Positions 33,740-46,086 of a stretch of DNA of 64,000 nucleotides are shown here, piece after piece (position 1 is the stretch's first letter; every line of letters begins with the position of its first letter). Below the pieces are notes generated by a model. That model was not told the DNA's origin and made no database searches. It worked only from the letters and a program-made list of their open reading frames with translations. The stretch is from positions 1 through 64,000 of the forward strand of contig NW_026015638.1 of NCBI RefSeq assembly GCF_020379485.1, in the 5' to 3' direction. The stretch is from Brassica napus. Lineage: Eukaryota > Streptophyta > Magnoliopsida > Brassicales > Brassicaceae. Position numbers and translations under genes: made by a program.

Positions 33740-35187
33740 AGGTGAGATGGGATTGAACCCATAAACAATTTCAAAGGAGAAAACTTAGAAGCAGAATGCA
33801 TAGCATGATTGTATGCAAATTCACAATGAGGCAAGTAATCTTCCCATGATTTCAAGTTCTTTTTGATGAATGCACGCAGGAGAGTACCTAAGGTTCTATT
33901 AACTACTTCAGTCTGCCCATCAGTTTGTGGATGACAAGTAGTAGAAAACAATAGCTTAGTTCCTAGTTTAGACCACAATGTTTTCCAAAAGTAGCTAAGG
34001 AATTTAGTATCTCTATCTGAAACTATAGTCCTAGGCATTCCATGCAAACGTACCACTTCTTTAAAGAACAAATTAGCTACATGTAATGCATCATCAGTCT
34101 TATTGCAAGCTATGAAATGTGCCATTTTAGAGAATCTATCAACAACCACAAAGATAGAATCCTTTCCAGTCCTAGTTCTAGGCAATCCCATAACAAAATC
34201 CATAGATATATCATTCCAAGGATGAGTAGGAATAGGCAAAGGAGTATACAAACCGTGAGGTTGAACTTTAGACTTTGCAAGCTTGCAAGTTGTGCACCTT
34301 CCACAGATTCTCTCCACATCTCTTTTCATATGCGGCCAATAGAAGTGATCCTGCAAAACTTTAAGAGTTTTTGCTATACCAAAATGACCCATCAAGCTTC
34401 CTCCATGGGATTCTCTGACAAATAGATCTCTCAAAGAGCAATTAGGCACACATAAACGATTGTCATAGAATAAGAATCCATCATGCCTAAAATAATGTCC
34501 TAAATACTTAGCACATGATTTATAAGCTTCTTGAAAGTCAGGATCAGATTCATACATTTCTTTAATCTGCTCAAAGCCTAGCAACTTAGCATCAAGAGTA
34601 GTTAAGAGGACATACCTTCGGGATAGTGCATCAGCAACTATATTCTCCTTACCTTGTTTGTATTTGATCACATACGGGAAGGTTTCAATGAATTCTACCC
34701 ATCTAGCATGTCTCTTGCTGAGCTTACTTTGTCCTTTGAGATACTTGAGAGATTCATGGTCGGTGTGAATGACAAACTCCTTTGGCCAGAGATAATGCTG
34801 CCAAGTCTGTAGAGCTCTCACCAAGGCGTAGAGTTCCTTGTCATAAGTGGCATAGTTGAGAGTAGCTCCACTGAGTTTCTCACTGAAGTAAGCAATAGGT
34901 CTTTTATCCTGCATCAACACAGCACCAATTCCAATTCCTGAGGCATCACATTCTATTTCAAATGTTTTAGAAAAATCAGGAAGTATGAGAAGAGGAGATT
35001 GAGTAAGCTTCTCTTTAAGGAGTTGGAATGCGGCTTCCTGAGCTTCTCCCCACTTGAATCCTACATCCTTCTTGATTATCTCAGTTAGGGGAGCTGCTAG
35101 AGTGCTGAAATCCTTCACAAAGCGCCTATAAAACCTGCCAGTCCATGAAAACTCCTTACTTCTCCCACTGTAGTTGGACTCGGCCAC
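33730..35187 (-). pseudogene. RNase H and integrase frame (gypsy copy 2)
   Basis: A 485-residue frame. Residues 20-75 are the end of the reverse transcriptase connection ([18 protein letters not shown]). RNase H shows D81 (IECDAS), E118 (YDKELYAL), D143 (HTDHES) and D186 (NIVADALSR). Integrase shows H261, H268 and CX2C at 298/301, then D330 (ISMDF), D391 (VSDRD) and E427 (GQTEVVN), a complete D,D(35)E set. The frame breaks at both ends: near 35150 from reverse transcriptase and near 33735 from the integrase tail. All catalytic residues are present. Confidence 0.9.
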
Positions 35188-35750
35188 TCTTGTATTGCTT
35201 TGATCTTTTCCTGATCCACTTTTACACCATCTGCACTTACAACAAAACCTAGAAAGACCAAGTTATCTGTGCAAAAAGTGCACTTCTTTAGATTGGCATA
35301 TAGCTTTTCCTTTCTCAAAACATCCAAAACAGCCCTAAGATGTTCTATATGATCTTCTAAGCATTTGCTGTAAACTAAAATATCATCAAAGTACACAACA
35401 ACAAAGATGCCTATGAAAGATCTAAGAATATGATTCATCAATCTCATGAATGTACTAGGCGCATTGGTTAATCCAAATGGCATAACTAACCATTCATACA
35501 AGCCATGTTTAGTTTTAAATGCAGTTTTCCACTCATCTCCTTCTTTCATCCTAATCTGATGATATCCACTTTTCAAGTCTATCTTAGAAAAGATGCAAGA
35601 ACCATGCAATTCATCAAGCATATCATCTAATCTAGGAATAGGGTGGCGATACTTCACTGTTATGTTGTTGATTGCTCTACAATCAACACACATGCGCCAG
35701 CTCCCATCTTTCTTTGGCACCAGGAGCACTGGAACTGCACAAGGACTCAA
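35115..35750 (-). pseudogene. Reverse transcriptase frame (gypsy copy 2)
   Basis: A 211-residue frame carries the Ty3/gypsy polymerase core: [18 protein letters not shown], the first catalytic Asp D58 in [29 protein letters not shown], and YFDD at 120-123. The thumb follows with [14 protein letters not shown]. The frame starts 4 bp inside the protease frame (frame change near 35748) and ends in a frameshift at about 35150. Confidence 0.9.
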
Positions 35751-36622
35751 ACTTCTCGGATATGACCCTTCTCCATCAGCTCCTCTACTTGTTTCTGCAG
35801 TTCTTTGGTTTCAACTGGATTGGTCCTGTATGCTGGACGGTTGGGCAGTGTAGAACCAGGTACAAAGTCTATTTGGTGCTCAATCCCACGCACTGGAGGC
35901 AATCCAATGGGGCTATCTTCTGGAAACACATCTGCATACTCCTGTAAAAGAGAAACTAGTTCACTCGGATGATCCGGTGTGTGATCAGTAATGGTTAGAA
36001 GAGTCTCTTTAAACATAAGCAAGATAATAGAATTTTGAGAGTAGAGAATTCTTTTGATATCTCCCTGTTTGGCATAGAGGCTGTGATGCTTGTCATGATC
36101 AGGTTTGAGATCAATCTCTTTCGCTTTCTTTTTCTGAAGCTGGATTTGATCTTCATGAACCTCTTTAGGAGACAAAGGCACCAGCACAGTCTTCTTTCCG
36201 TTGAATTCAAAAGAATGTTTGTTGGTGAAGCCATCATGATTCACACGTCTATCATACTGCCAGGGTCTTCCAAGGAGTATATGACTGGCTTCCATTGGCA
36301 ACACATCACACAAGACTTCATCTTCATATCTACCAATGGCTATAGGAACCAGTACTTGAGTAGAAACTTTCATCTCGCCCTCCTCATTGAGCCACTGCAA
36401 TCTGTAGGGTCTTGGGTGTTTCTGAATTTTCAAACCCAATTTCTTCACCATAGTCTCACTGGCTACATTGACACAACTTCCTCCATCAATAATGAGACTG
36501 CACACCTTTCCCTGAACCATACACCTTGTGTAGAATAGATTCTCTCGCTGCTCAAACTCTCCATTCTTGGCTTGCACGTTCAAGAGCCTTCTTGTCACCA
36601 ACAATCTTCCTTTCACTTTCAC
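35747..36622 (-). pseudogene. Aspartic protease and RT-linker frame (gypsy copy 2)
   Basis: A 291-residue frame. The protease active-site block is LIIDGGSCVNVASETMV at 43-59, with D46; DGG replaces the usual D-S/T-G. LLGRPWQ is the flap-side conserved block. From about residue 215 the linker into reverse transcriptase begins (YADVFPEDSPIGLPPVRGIE and PAYRTNPVE). It ends at MEKGHIREV, where the polymerase frame takes over after a 1-base shift. The upstream frame break to gag lies between 36622 and 36710. Confidence 0.88.
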
Positions 36623-36709
36623 GGTTCTACTTCACTTTCTTCTTCAGACTCCTCATGATCAGAACCAAACTTCTCTTCTCTGATTCATACTCTCCATTCT
36701 CAAGAAGAA

Positions 36710-37228
36710 TCATAACCTTTTTGTTGGTGCACTCATTAGCATAATGCCCACGCCCTTGACATTTGAAGCACTTAACATCTCTAGTTCTTGAACTAGTAAT
36801 TCAGCTTTGCCTTTGTCTTTGCTGTATATGCTGCTCGGCTTAGTCTCTTCTTTCTGCTGAGGCTTGCTATCCTTCAGATAGGATGTTTTCTCTTCTTTAG
36901 AGTGGTGGAACTTAGATGATCCATAGCTGCGTGAGTTACCCTTCCTCTTGAGCTGCTGCTCCACTAGAATAGCTTTGTGCAACATCTCTTCTATTTCCAC
37001 ATAGTGTTGCATCTCCACATTGTCTTGTATCTCGCGGTTAAGCCCTCCAAGAAACCTTGCCATAGTGGCTTCTCTATCCTCCAAGATACTAGCTCTCAAC
37101 ATCAGCAACTCCATGTCTTGATAGTATTCTTCAACAGTTCGTGTTCCTTGGGTAAGTCTTCGCAGCTTTTGATGTAGGTCGCGGTGATAGTGACTTGGAA
37201 CAAACCGTTTGCGCATGAGTGACTTCAT
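36710..37228 (-). pseudogene. Gag capsid frame with broken knuckle (gypsy copy 2)
   Basis: A 172-residue frame starts [18 protein letters not shown] after a short lead and includes [19 protein letters not shown] and a Lys/Ser-rich segment. Where copy 1 encodes the CCHC zinc knuckle, this copy reads out of frame (ASNVKGVGIMLMSAP), so a single indel near 36800 destroys the knuckle in this frame. Confidence 0.8.
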
Positions 37229-37425
37229 CTCGTGCCATGAATCACCGGATTCTCTTGGTTAAGCCGTCTAGTAGTTACAAGTTGATCCCACCAACTCAAC
37301 GCATAATCATAGAATTCAGTTGCTGCAATCTTGATCCTTTGGGCATTGGAGTAGTGTTGGCAATTGAAGACAAGCTCGATCTTCTTTTCTCCATTCCAAG
37401 TAGGCATCTGGATCCACCTTGCCAT
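37225..37425 (-). pseudogene. Gag upstream fragment (gypsy copy 2)
   Basis: A 66-residue frame contains [20 protein letters not shown] and [17 protein letters not shown], the gag segment just upstream of the capsid frame at 36710-37228. The two frames meet through an indel around 37228. Confidence 0.7.
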
Positions 37426-37793
37426 GGAAGGGTGGAATCTTAAGCTTAAGTCCTGAAAGCTTGTCTTTGCGTGACCCCTTCCCTATCATTTTCACGCCTT
37501 GATCTTCCTCTGCTCAGTTCAGAAGAAGAACTACTGCGGCTCAGTTGGGTTTGTGCTCAGTTCTATTGCGCGAGTAGTAGTTGTCGGTCTCTTGTGAACC
37601 CGCGTGCTCTTGCCGTACTGGAGAGGCCGGTTCCTTCTAGACTCATTGCTATGACCCTGGCCAGTAGCTTTCCTCCCTCTGTCTCATCTCTTCACGTAAT
37701 TCCTTCATGCAGCCTTAAGCATATCAGCCATAGTAGAGATCATGGTCTGATTCATTGCTCGGTCATTTGATCTCTCATTCTGTTCTTCCTTAC
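37426..37793 (-). pseudogene. Ragged gag N-terminal remnant (gypsy copy 2)
   Basis: This 370-bp stretch aligns loosely with the gag start of gypsy copy 1 (about 4870-5250) but with many indels and no long frame. At about 37794 it jumps directly into LTR sequence, so the leader, primer binding site and most of the LTR are deleted. Confidence 0.55.
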
Positions 37794-37907
37794 TAGCCTT
37801 GATCTTGATCTGGTCATGCGGTCCTTTTGAGCAAGTAATAACTCTCACATTGGACTTAACATATCCTCATCATCTCCTCATTAGCTATTGGGTCCATGAT
37901 CACATCA
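37794..37907 (-). repeat. 5' LTR stub of gypsy copy 2
   Basis: About 114 bp resembling 33222-33335, the beginning of the LTR in sense. It includes the terminal TGATGTGATCATGGAC at 37907 downwards. It is degraded by small indels, and about 700 bp of LTR are missing. Confidence 0.7.
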
Positions 37908-40900
37908 AATCATCATAGGAGGTTAGGATGAGAAGCTTCCCACTTTCAAATCAGGTATCAGTTGTCCTGTTTGGGAATGACCGCTTCTGTTGTTATTCTA
38001 ATCAAACCAGGATTAATTTTGCTGTAAGAAGCGGTTAGTTTTGCTACAATAAAAGTGGAGAATCACCAGTAACTGAATAAATCTCATAGGAGTTAGAGAA
38101 GAAGCTATCCCTTTTCAAATCAGTTGATCCCAGTTTTCCGTTTTGGCATATGACAGCTTATTTGTCATTCTAATCAACCAGGATGATCGCGATTAAGAAG
38201 CTTGATTTTGATACTAAATGTATGGAGAAATCACCAGGAGCTGAATAAAATCTCATAGAGTTAGGATGAAGAAGCTATCCCACTTTCAAATCAGGTGATC
38301 CCAGTTTTTCCTGTTTTGGGAATATGACATCTTCTTTTGTCATTCTAATCAAACCAGATGAATCGCGATGTAAGAAGCTTGATTTTGATACATAAAGTAG
38401 TGGAGAATCACCAGGAAGCTGAATAATCTCATAGGAGTTAGGATGAAGAAGCTATCCCACTTTCAAATCAGGTGATCCCAGTTTTCCTGTTTGGGAATAT
38501 GACAGCTTCTTTGTCATTCTAATCAAACCAGGATGAATCGCGATGTAAGAAGCTTGATTTTGATACATAAAGTAGTGGAGAATCACCAGGAAGCTGAATA
38601 AATCTCATAGGAGTTAGGATGAAGAAGCTATCCCACTTTCAAATCAGGTGATCCCAGTTTTCCTGTTTGGGATATGACAGCTTCTTTGTCATTCTAATCA
38701 AACCAGGATGAATCGCGATGTAAGAAGCTTGATTTTGATACATAAAGTAGTGGAGAATCACCAGGAAGCTGAATAAATCTCATAGGAGTTAGGATGAAGA
38801 AGCTATCCCACTTTCAAATCAGGTGATCCCAGTTTTTCCTGTTTGGGAATATGACAGCTTCTTTGTCATTCTAATCAAACCAGGATGAATCGCGATGTAA
38901 GAAGCTTGATTTTGATACATAAAGTAGTGGAGAATCACCAGGAAGCTGAATAAATCTCATAGGAGTTAGGATGAGAAGCTATCCCACTTTCAAATCAGGT
39001 GATCCCAGTTTTCCTGTTTGGGAATATGACAGCTTCTTTGTCATTCTAATCAAACCAGGATGAATCGCGATGTAAGAAGCTTGATTTTGATACATAAAGT
39101 AGTGGAGAATCACCAGGAAGCTGAATAAATCTCATAGGAGTTAGGATGAAGAAGCTATCCCACTTTCAAATCAGGTGATCCCAGTTTTCCTGTTTGGGAA
39201 TATGACAGCTTCTTTGTCATTCTAATCAAACCAGGATGAATCGCGATGTAAGAAGCTTGATTTTGATACATAAAGTAGTGGAGAATCACCAGGAAGCTGA
39301 ATAAATCTCATAGGAGTTAGGATGAAGAAGCTATCCCACTTTCAAATCAGGTGATCCCAGTTTTCCTGTTTGGGAATATGACAGCTTCTTTGTCATTCTA
39401 ATCAAACCAGGATGAATCGCGATGTAAGAAGCTTGATTTTGATACATAAAGTAGTGGAGAATCACCAGGAAGCTGAATAAATCTCATAGGAGTTAGATGA
39501 AGAAGCTATCCCACTTTCAAATCAGGTGATCCCAGTTTTCCTGTTTGGGAATATGACAGCTTCTTTGTCATTCTAATCAAACCAGGATGAATCGCGATGT
39601 AAGAAGCTTGTTTTGATACATAAAGTAGTGGAGAATCACCAGAAGCTGAATAAATCTCATAGGAGTTAGGATGAAGAAGCTATCCCACTTTCAAATCAGG
39701 TGATCCCAGTTTTCCTGTTTGGGAATATGACAGCTTCTTTGTCATTCTAATCAAACCAGGATGAATCGCGATGTAAGAAGCTTGATTTTGATACATAAAG
39801 TAGTGGAGAATCACCAGGAAGCGAATAAATAAATCTCATAGGAGTTAGGATGAAGAAGCTATCCCACTTTCAAATCAGGTGATCCCAGTTTTCCTGTTTG
39901 GGAATATGACAGCTTCTTTGTCATTCTAATCAAACCAGGATGAATCGCGATGTAAGAAGCTTGATTTTGATACATAAAGTAGTGGAGAATCACCAGGAAG
40001 CTGAATAAATCTCATAGGAGTTAGGATGAAGAAGCTATCCCACTTTCAAATCAGGTGATCCCAGTTTTCCTGTTTGGGAATATGACAGCTTCTTTGTCAT
40101 TCTAATCAAACCAGGATGAATCGCGATGTAAGAAGCTTGATTTTGATACATAAAGTAGTGGAGAATCACCAGGAAGCTGAATAAATCTCATAGGAGTTAG
40201 GATGAAGAAGCTATCCCACTTTCAAATCAGGTGATCCCAGTTTTCCTGTTTGGGAATATGACAGCTTCTTTGTCATTCTAATCAAACCAGGATGAATCGC
40301 GATGTAAGAAGCTTGATTTTGATACATAAAGTAGTGGAGAATCACCAGGAAGCTGAATAAATCTCATAGGAGTTAGGATGAAGAAGCTATCCCACTTTCA
40401 AATCAGGTGATCCCAGTTTTCCTGTTTGGGAATATGACAGCTTCTTTGTCATTCTAATCAAACCAGGATGAATCGCGATGTAAGAAGCTTGATTTTGATA
40501 CATAAAGTAGTGGAGAATCACCAGGAAGCTGAATAAATCTCATAGGAGTTAGGATGAAGAAGCTATCCCACTTTCAAATCAGGTGATCCCAGTTTTCCTG
40601 TTTGGGAATATGACAGCTTCTTTGTCATTCTAATCAAACCAGGATGAATCGCGATGTAAGAAGCTTGATTTTGATACATAAAGTAGTGGAGAATCACCAG
40701 GAAGCTGAATAAATCTCATAGGAGTTAGGATGAAGAAGCTATCCCACTTTCAAATCAGGTGATCCCAGTTTTCCTGTTTGGGAATATGACAGCTTCTTTG
40801 TCATTCTAATCAAACCAGGATGAATCGCGATGTAAGAAGCTTGATTTTGATACATAAAGTAGTGGAGAATCACCAGGAAGCTGAATAAATCTCATAGGAG

Positions 40901-43900
40901 TTAGGATGAAGAAGCTATCCCACTTTCAAATCAGGTGATCCCAGTTTTCCTGTTTGGGAATATGACAGCTTCTTTGTCATTCTAATCAAACCAGGATGAA
41001 TCGCGATGTAAGAAGCTTGATTTTGATACATAAAGTAGTGGAGAATCACCAGGAAGCTGAATAAATCTCATAGGAGTTAGGATGAAGAAGCTATCCCACT
41101 TTCAAATCAGGTGATCCCAGTTTTCCTGTTTGGGAATATGACAGCTTCTTTGTCATTCTAATCAAACCAGGATGAATCGCGATGTAAGAAGCTTGATTTT
41201 GATACATAAAGTAGTGGAGAATCACCAGGAAGCTGAATAAATCTCATAGGAGTTAGGATGAAGAAGCTATCCCACTTTCAAATCAGGTGATCCCAGTTTT
41301 CCTGTTTGGGAATATGACAGCTTCTTTGTCATTCTAATCAAACCAGGATGAATCGCGATGTAAGAAGCTTGATTTTGATACATAAAGTAGTGGAGAATCA
41401 CCAGGAAGCTGAATAAATCTCATAGGAGTTAGGATGAAGAAGCTATCCCACTTTCAAATCAGGTGATCCCAGTTTTCCTGTTTGGGAATATGACAGCTTC
41501 TTTGTCATTCTAATCAAACCAGGATGAATCGCGATGTAAGAAGCTTGATTTTGATACATAAAGTAGTGGAGAATCACCAGGAAGCTGAATAAATCTCATA
41601 GGAGTTAGGATGAAGAAGCTATCCCACTTTCAAATCAGGTGATCCCAGTTTTCCTGTTTGGGAATATGACAGCTTCTTTGTCATTCTAATCAAACCAGGA
41701 TGAATCGCGATGTAAGAAGCTTGATTTTGATACATAAAGTAGTGGAGAATCACCAGGAAGCTGAATAAATCTCATAGGAGTTAGGATGAAGAAGCTATCC
41801 CACTTTCAAATCAGGTGATCCCAGTTTTCCTGTTTGGGAATATGACAGCTTCTTTGTCATTCTAATCAAACCAGGATGAATCGCGATGTAAGAAGCTTGA
41901 TTTTGATACATAAAGTAGTGGAGAATCACCAGGAAGTTGAATAAATCTCATAGGAGTTAGGATGAAGAAGCTATCCCACTTTCAAATCAGGTGATCCCAG
42001 TTTTCCTGTTTGGGAATATGACAGCTTCTTTGTCATTCTAATCAAACCAGGATGAATCGCGATGTAAGAAGCTTGATTTTGATACATAAAGTAGTGGAGA
42101 ATCACCAGGAAGCTGAATAAATCTCATAGGAGTTAGGATGAAGAAGCTATCCCACTTTCAAATCAGGTGATCCCAGTTTTCCTGTTTGGGAATATGACAG
42201 CTTCTTTGTCATTCTAATCAAACCAGGATGAATCGCGATGTAAGAAGCTTGATTTTGATACATAAAGTAGTGGAGAATCACCAGGAAGCTGAATAAATCT
42301 CATAGGAGTTAGGATGAAGAAGCTATCCCACTTTCAAATCAGGTGATCCCAGTTTTCCTGTTTGGGAATATGACAGCTTCTTTGTCATTCTAATCAAACC
42401 AGGATGAATCGCGATGTAAGAAGCTTGATTTTGATACATAAAGTAGTGGAGAATCACCAGGAAGCTGAATAAATCTCATAGGAGTTAGGATGAAGAAGCT
42501 ATCCCACTTTCAAATCAGGTGATCCCAGTTTTCCTGTTTGGGAATATGACAGCTTCTTTGTCATTCTAATCAAACCAGGATGAATCGCGATGTAAGAAGC
42601 TTGATTTTGATACATAAAGTAGTGGAGAATCACCAGGAAGCTGAATAAATCTCATAGGAGTTAGGATGAAGAAGCTATCCCACTTTCAAATCAGGTGATC
42701 CCAGTTTTCCTGTTTGGGAATATGACAGCTTCTTTGTCATTCTAATCAAACCAGGATGAATCGCGATGTAAGAAGCTTGATTTTGATACATAAAGTAGTG
42801 GAGAATCACCAGGAAGCTGAATAAATCTCATAGGAGTTAGGATGAAGAAGCTATCCCACTTTCAAATCAGGTGATCCCAGTTTTCCTGTTTGGGAATATG
42901 ACAGCTTCTTTGTCATTCTAATCAAACCAGGATGAATCGCGATGTAAGAAGCTTGATTTTGATACATAAAGTAGTGGAGAATCACCAGGAAGCTGAATAA
43001 ATCTCATAGGAGTTAGGATGAAGAAGCTATCCCACTTTCAAATCAGGTGATCCCAGTTTTCCTGTTTGGGAATATGACAGCTTCTTTGTCATTCTAATCA
43101 AACCAGGATGAATCGCGATGTAAGAAGCTTGATTTTGATACATAAAGTAGTGGAGAATCACCAGGAAGCTGAATAAATCTCATAGGAGTTAGGATGAAGA
43201 AGCTATCCCACTTTCAAATCAGGTGATCCCAGTTTTCCTGTTTGGGAATATGACAGCTTCTTTGTCATTCTAATCAAACCAGGATGAATCGCGATGTAAG
43301 AAGCTTGATTTTGATACATAAAGTAGTGGAGAATCACCAGGAAGCTGAATAAATCTCATAGGAGTTAGGATGAAGAAGCTATCCCACTTTCAAATCAGGT
43401 GATCCCAGTTTTCCTGTTTGGGAATATGACAGCTTCTTTGTCATTCTAATCAAACCAGGATGAATCGCGATGTAAGAAGCTTGATTTTGATACATAAAGT
43501 AGTGGAGAATCACCAGGAAGCTGAATAAATCTCATAGGAGTTAGGATGAAGAAGCTATCCCACTTTCAAATCAGGTGATCCCAGTTTTCCTGTTTGGGAA
43601 TATGACAGCTTCTTTGTCATTCTAATCAAACCAGGATGAATCGCGATGTAAGAAGCTTGATTTTGATACATAAAGTAGTGGAGAATCACCAGGAAGCTGA
43701 ATAAATCTCATAGGAGTTAGGATGAAGAAGCTATCCCACTTTCAAATCAGGTGATCCCAGTTTTCCTGTTTGGGAATATGACAGCTTCTTTGTCATTCTA
43801 ATCAAACCAGGATGAATCGCGATGTAAGAAGCTTGATTTTGATACATAAAGTAGTGGAGAATCACCAGGAAGTTGAATAAATCTCATAGGAGTTAGGATG

Positions 43901-45402
43901 AAGAAGCTATCCCACTTTCAAATCAGGTGATCCCAGTTTTCCTGTTTGGGAATATGACAGCTTCTTTGTCATTCTAATCAAACCAGGATGAATCGCGATG
44001 TAAGAAGCTTGATTTTGATACATAAAGTAGTGGAGAATCACCAGGAAGCTGAATAAATCTCATAGGAGTTAGGATGAAGAAGCTATCCCACTTTCAAATC
44101 AGGTGATCCCAGTTTTCCTGTTTGGGAATATGACAGCTTCTTTGTCATTCTAATCAAACCAGGATGAATCGCGATGTAAGAAGCTTGATTTTGATACATA
44201 AAGTAGTGGAGAATCACCAGGAAGCTGAATAAATCTCATAGGAGTTAGGATGAAGAAGCTATCCCACTTTCAAATCAGGTGATCCCAGTTTTCCTGTTTG
44301 GGAATATGACAGCTTCTTTGTCATTCTAATCAAACCAGGATGAATCGCGATGTAAGAAGCTTGATTTTGATACATAAAGTAGTGGAGAATCACCAGGAAG
44401 TTGAATAAATCTCATAGGAGTTAGGATGAAGAAGCTATCCCACTTTCAAATCAGGTGATCCCAGTTTTCCTGTTTGGGAATATGACAGCTTCTTTGTCAT
44501 TCTAATCAAACCAGGATGAATCGCGATGTAAGAAGCTTGATTTTGATACATAAAGTAGTGGAGAATCACCAGGAAGCTGAATAAATCTCATAGGAGTTAG
44601 GATGAAGAAGCTATCCCACTTTCAAATCAGGTGATCCCAGTTTTCCTGTTTGGGAATATGACAGCTTCTTTGTCATTCTAATCAAACCAGGATGAATCGC
44701 GATGTAAGAAGCTTGATTTTGATACATAAAGTAGTGGAGAATCACCAGGAAGCTGAATAAATCTCATAGGAGTTAGGATGAAGAAGCTATCCCACTTTCA
44801 AATCAGGTGATCCCAGTTTTCCTGTTTGGGAATATGACAGCTTCTTTGTCATTCTAATCAAACCAGGATGAATCGCGATGTAAGAAGCTTGATTTTGATA
44901 CATAAAGTAGTGGAGAATCACCAGGAAGCTGAATAAATCTCATAGGAGTTAGGATGAAGAAGCTATCCCACTTTCAAATCAGGTGATCCCAGTTTTCCTG
45001 TTTGGGAATATGACAGCTTCTTTGTCATTCTAATCAAACCAGGATGAATCGCGATGTAAGAAGCTTGATTTTGATACATAAAGTAGTGGAGAATCACCAG
45101 GAAGCTGAATAAATCTCATAGGAGTTAGGATGAAGAAGCTATCCCACTTTCAAATCAGGTGATCCCAGTTTTCCTGTTTGGGAATATGACAGCTTCTTTG
45201 TCATTCTAATCAAACCAGGATGAATCGCGATGTAAGAAGCTTGATTTTGATACATAAAGTAGTGGAGAATCACCAGGAAGCTGAATAAATCTCATAGGAG
45301 TTAGGATGAAGAAGCTATCCCACTTTCAAATCAGGTGATCCCAGTTTTCCTGTTTGGGAATATGACAGCTTCTTTGTCATTCTAATCAAACCAGGATGAA
45401 TC
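37908..45402 (+). repeat. Centromeric satellite array C (about 43 monomers)
   Basis: Same 176-bp satellite and orientation. The first two to three monomers (37908-38450) are full of single-base indels and substitutions. From about 38450 the array is as uniform as array A. A GAAGTTGAAT variant recurs at 41936, 43872 and 44400, spaced by multiples of 176. The array stops inside a monomer at GAATC, the left target duplication of the intact copia element. Confidence 0.95.
45398..45402. repeat. Target site duplication GAATC, left copy (intact copia element)
   Basis: GAATC at 45398-45402 equals 51400-51404. Joining the flanks at one copy restores an uninterrupted satellite monomer. Confidence 0.92.
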
Positions 45403-45492
45403 TGTTGAGTTGAGTTGATTATATTGGTATGGAGAGAAGAGGAGTTGAAGAGGAGAAGAGATGGAGAAGCTTAGGGGGTTTGGGTGTGAATG

Positions 45493-45537
45493 GTACGGAC
45501 GTCCGTACAAGGCCGTACATGGCCGTACCGTCCGTAC
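45493..45537. promoter_or_regulatory. Phased GTAC array with 16-bp palindrome, 5' LTR
   Basis: Five GTAC cores begin at 45493, 45505, 45515, 45525 and 45534, spaced 9-12 bp. The first two form the perfect palindrome GTACGGACGTCCGTAC (45493-45508). CCGTACAAG at 45503-45511 resembles the SBP/SPL consensus CGTACAA, as recalled. The array is about 245 bp upstream of the TATA box, consistent with an enhancer. Binding is inference. Confidence 0.55.
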
Positions 45538-45779
45538 CAAAGGTCTCGACCAAAACTTACCCAACTCGACCAAGTGAAACGGTAACAAGGGAGTGTTACC
45601 TTGGGACTTAAGGAGAAGGGATCAGACCGTTGAGTGGATAAGGGAAGAGCGTGCCAGGCTGGAACAGGCTGTAAAGAGGCAAAGCGTGTGAGCCTTACCA
45701 TCCAATCATCCGGAAAGCAACCTTGACTCTACATGCTTCAATAGTGCCCATTTCGCCTCTTGTAAACCCTAATGCCTTC

Positions 45780-45789
45780 TATATAAATA
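45780..45789 (+). promoter_or_regulatory. TATA box of the intact copia 5' LTR
   Basis: TATATAAATA is the only strong TATA match in the LTR. The same box is at 51212-51221 in the 3' LTR. Confidence 0.75.
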
Positions 45790-45967
45790 TGTAACCTCAC
45801 TCATTAATAAGATCAATCAGTTCGAGTCTCTCTAATCTCTTAGACTATGGTTTTCTCTTAGACACTAAACGGCTCTTTCTAGTCTCTTAATCTTTCACAA
45901 ACTTCTCTTAATCACTTCCTAAACACTCTCTTTATTCTAATCACTCTAAAGATCTCTTAATCTCATA

Positions 45968-45986
45968 TGGTATCAGAGCCAGGTTC
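45968..45986 (+). promoter_or_regulatory. Primer binding site (initiator-Met tRNA), intact copia element
   Basis: TGGTATCAGAGCCAGGTTC lies directly against the LTR end with no spacer. It complements the 3' end of plant initiator methionine tRNA over nearly its whole length. Confidence 0.92.
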
Positions 45987-46086
45987 ATTTGAATCTGGGG
46001 TTTGATCTTTAGAGAGTTACAAGCTAAACGTCTTTGAAGCTACACGCGAGTAGTCTTGAAGGTGTTGAAGCTGTGGTTCGTTCTAG

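Larger units (their letters stand above)
32517..37907 (-). mobile_element. Ty3/gypsy LTR retrotransposon, CRM-like (copy 2), 5' LTR truncated
   Basis: On the minus strand the element runs from an LTR stub (about 37794-37907) through gag and pol to a full 3' LTR (32517-33335). It is the same family as 1-6593 but keeps long open frames: gag 36710-37425, protease 35747-36622, reverse transcriptase 35115-35750, RNase H-integrase 33730-35187 and integrase C-terminus 33101-33739. The primer binding site, leader and most of the 5' LTR are missing, so this copy cannot complete normal reverse transcription. No target duplication is recognisable (CCAGG on the left, AATCA on the right). Confidence 0.9.
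45403..45967 (+). repeat. 5' LTR of intact copia element
   Basis: This 565-bp LTR starts TGTTGAGTTGAG and ends TCTCATA, directly followed by the primer site, so its ends are TG...TA. U3 carries the phased GTAC array (45493-45537). A TATA box TATATAAATA lies at 45780-45789, so transcription probably starts about 30 bp downstream, leaving a CT-rich R-U5. Confidence 0.95.

Noticed and set aside
45382..45701. Short frames over the copia LTR with repeated RPCTA/GRPYH words
   Set aside because: They merely translate the GTAC array and adjoining LTR sequence, and are duplicated in the other LTR at 50802-51133.
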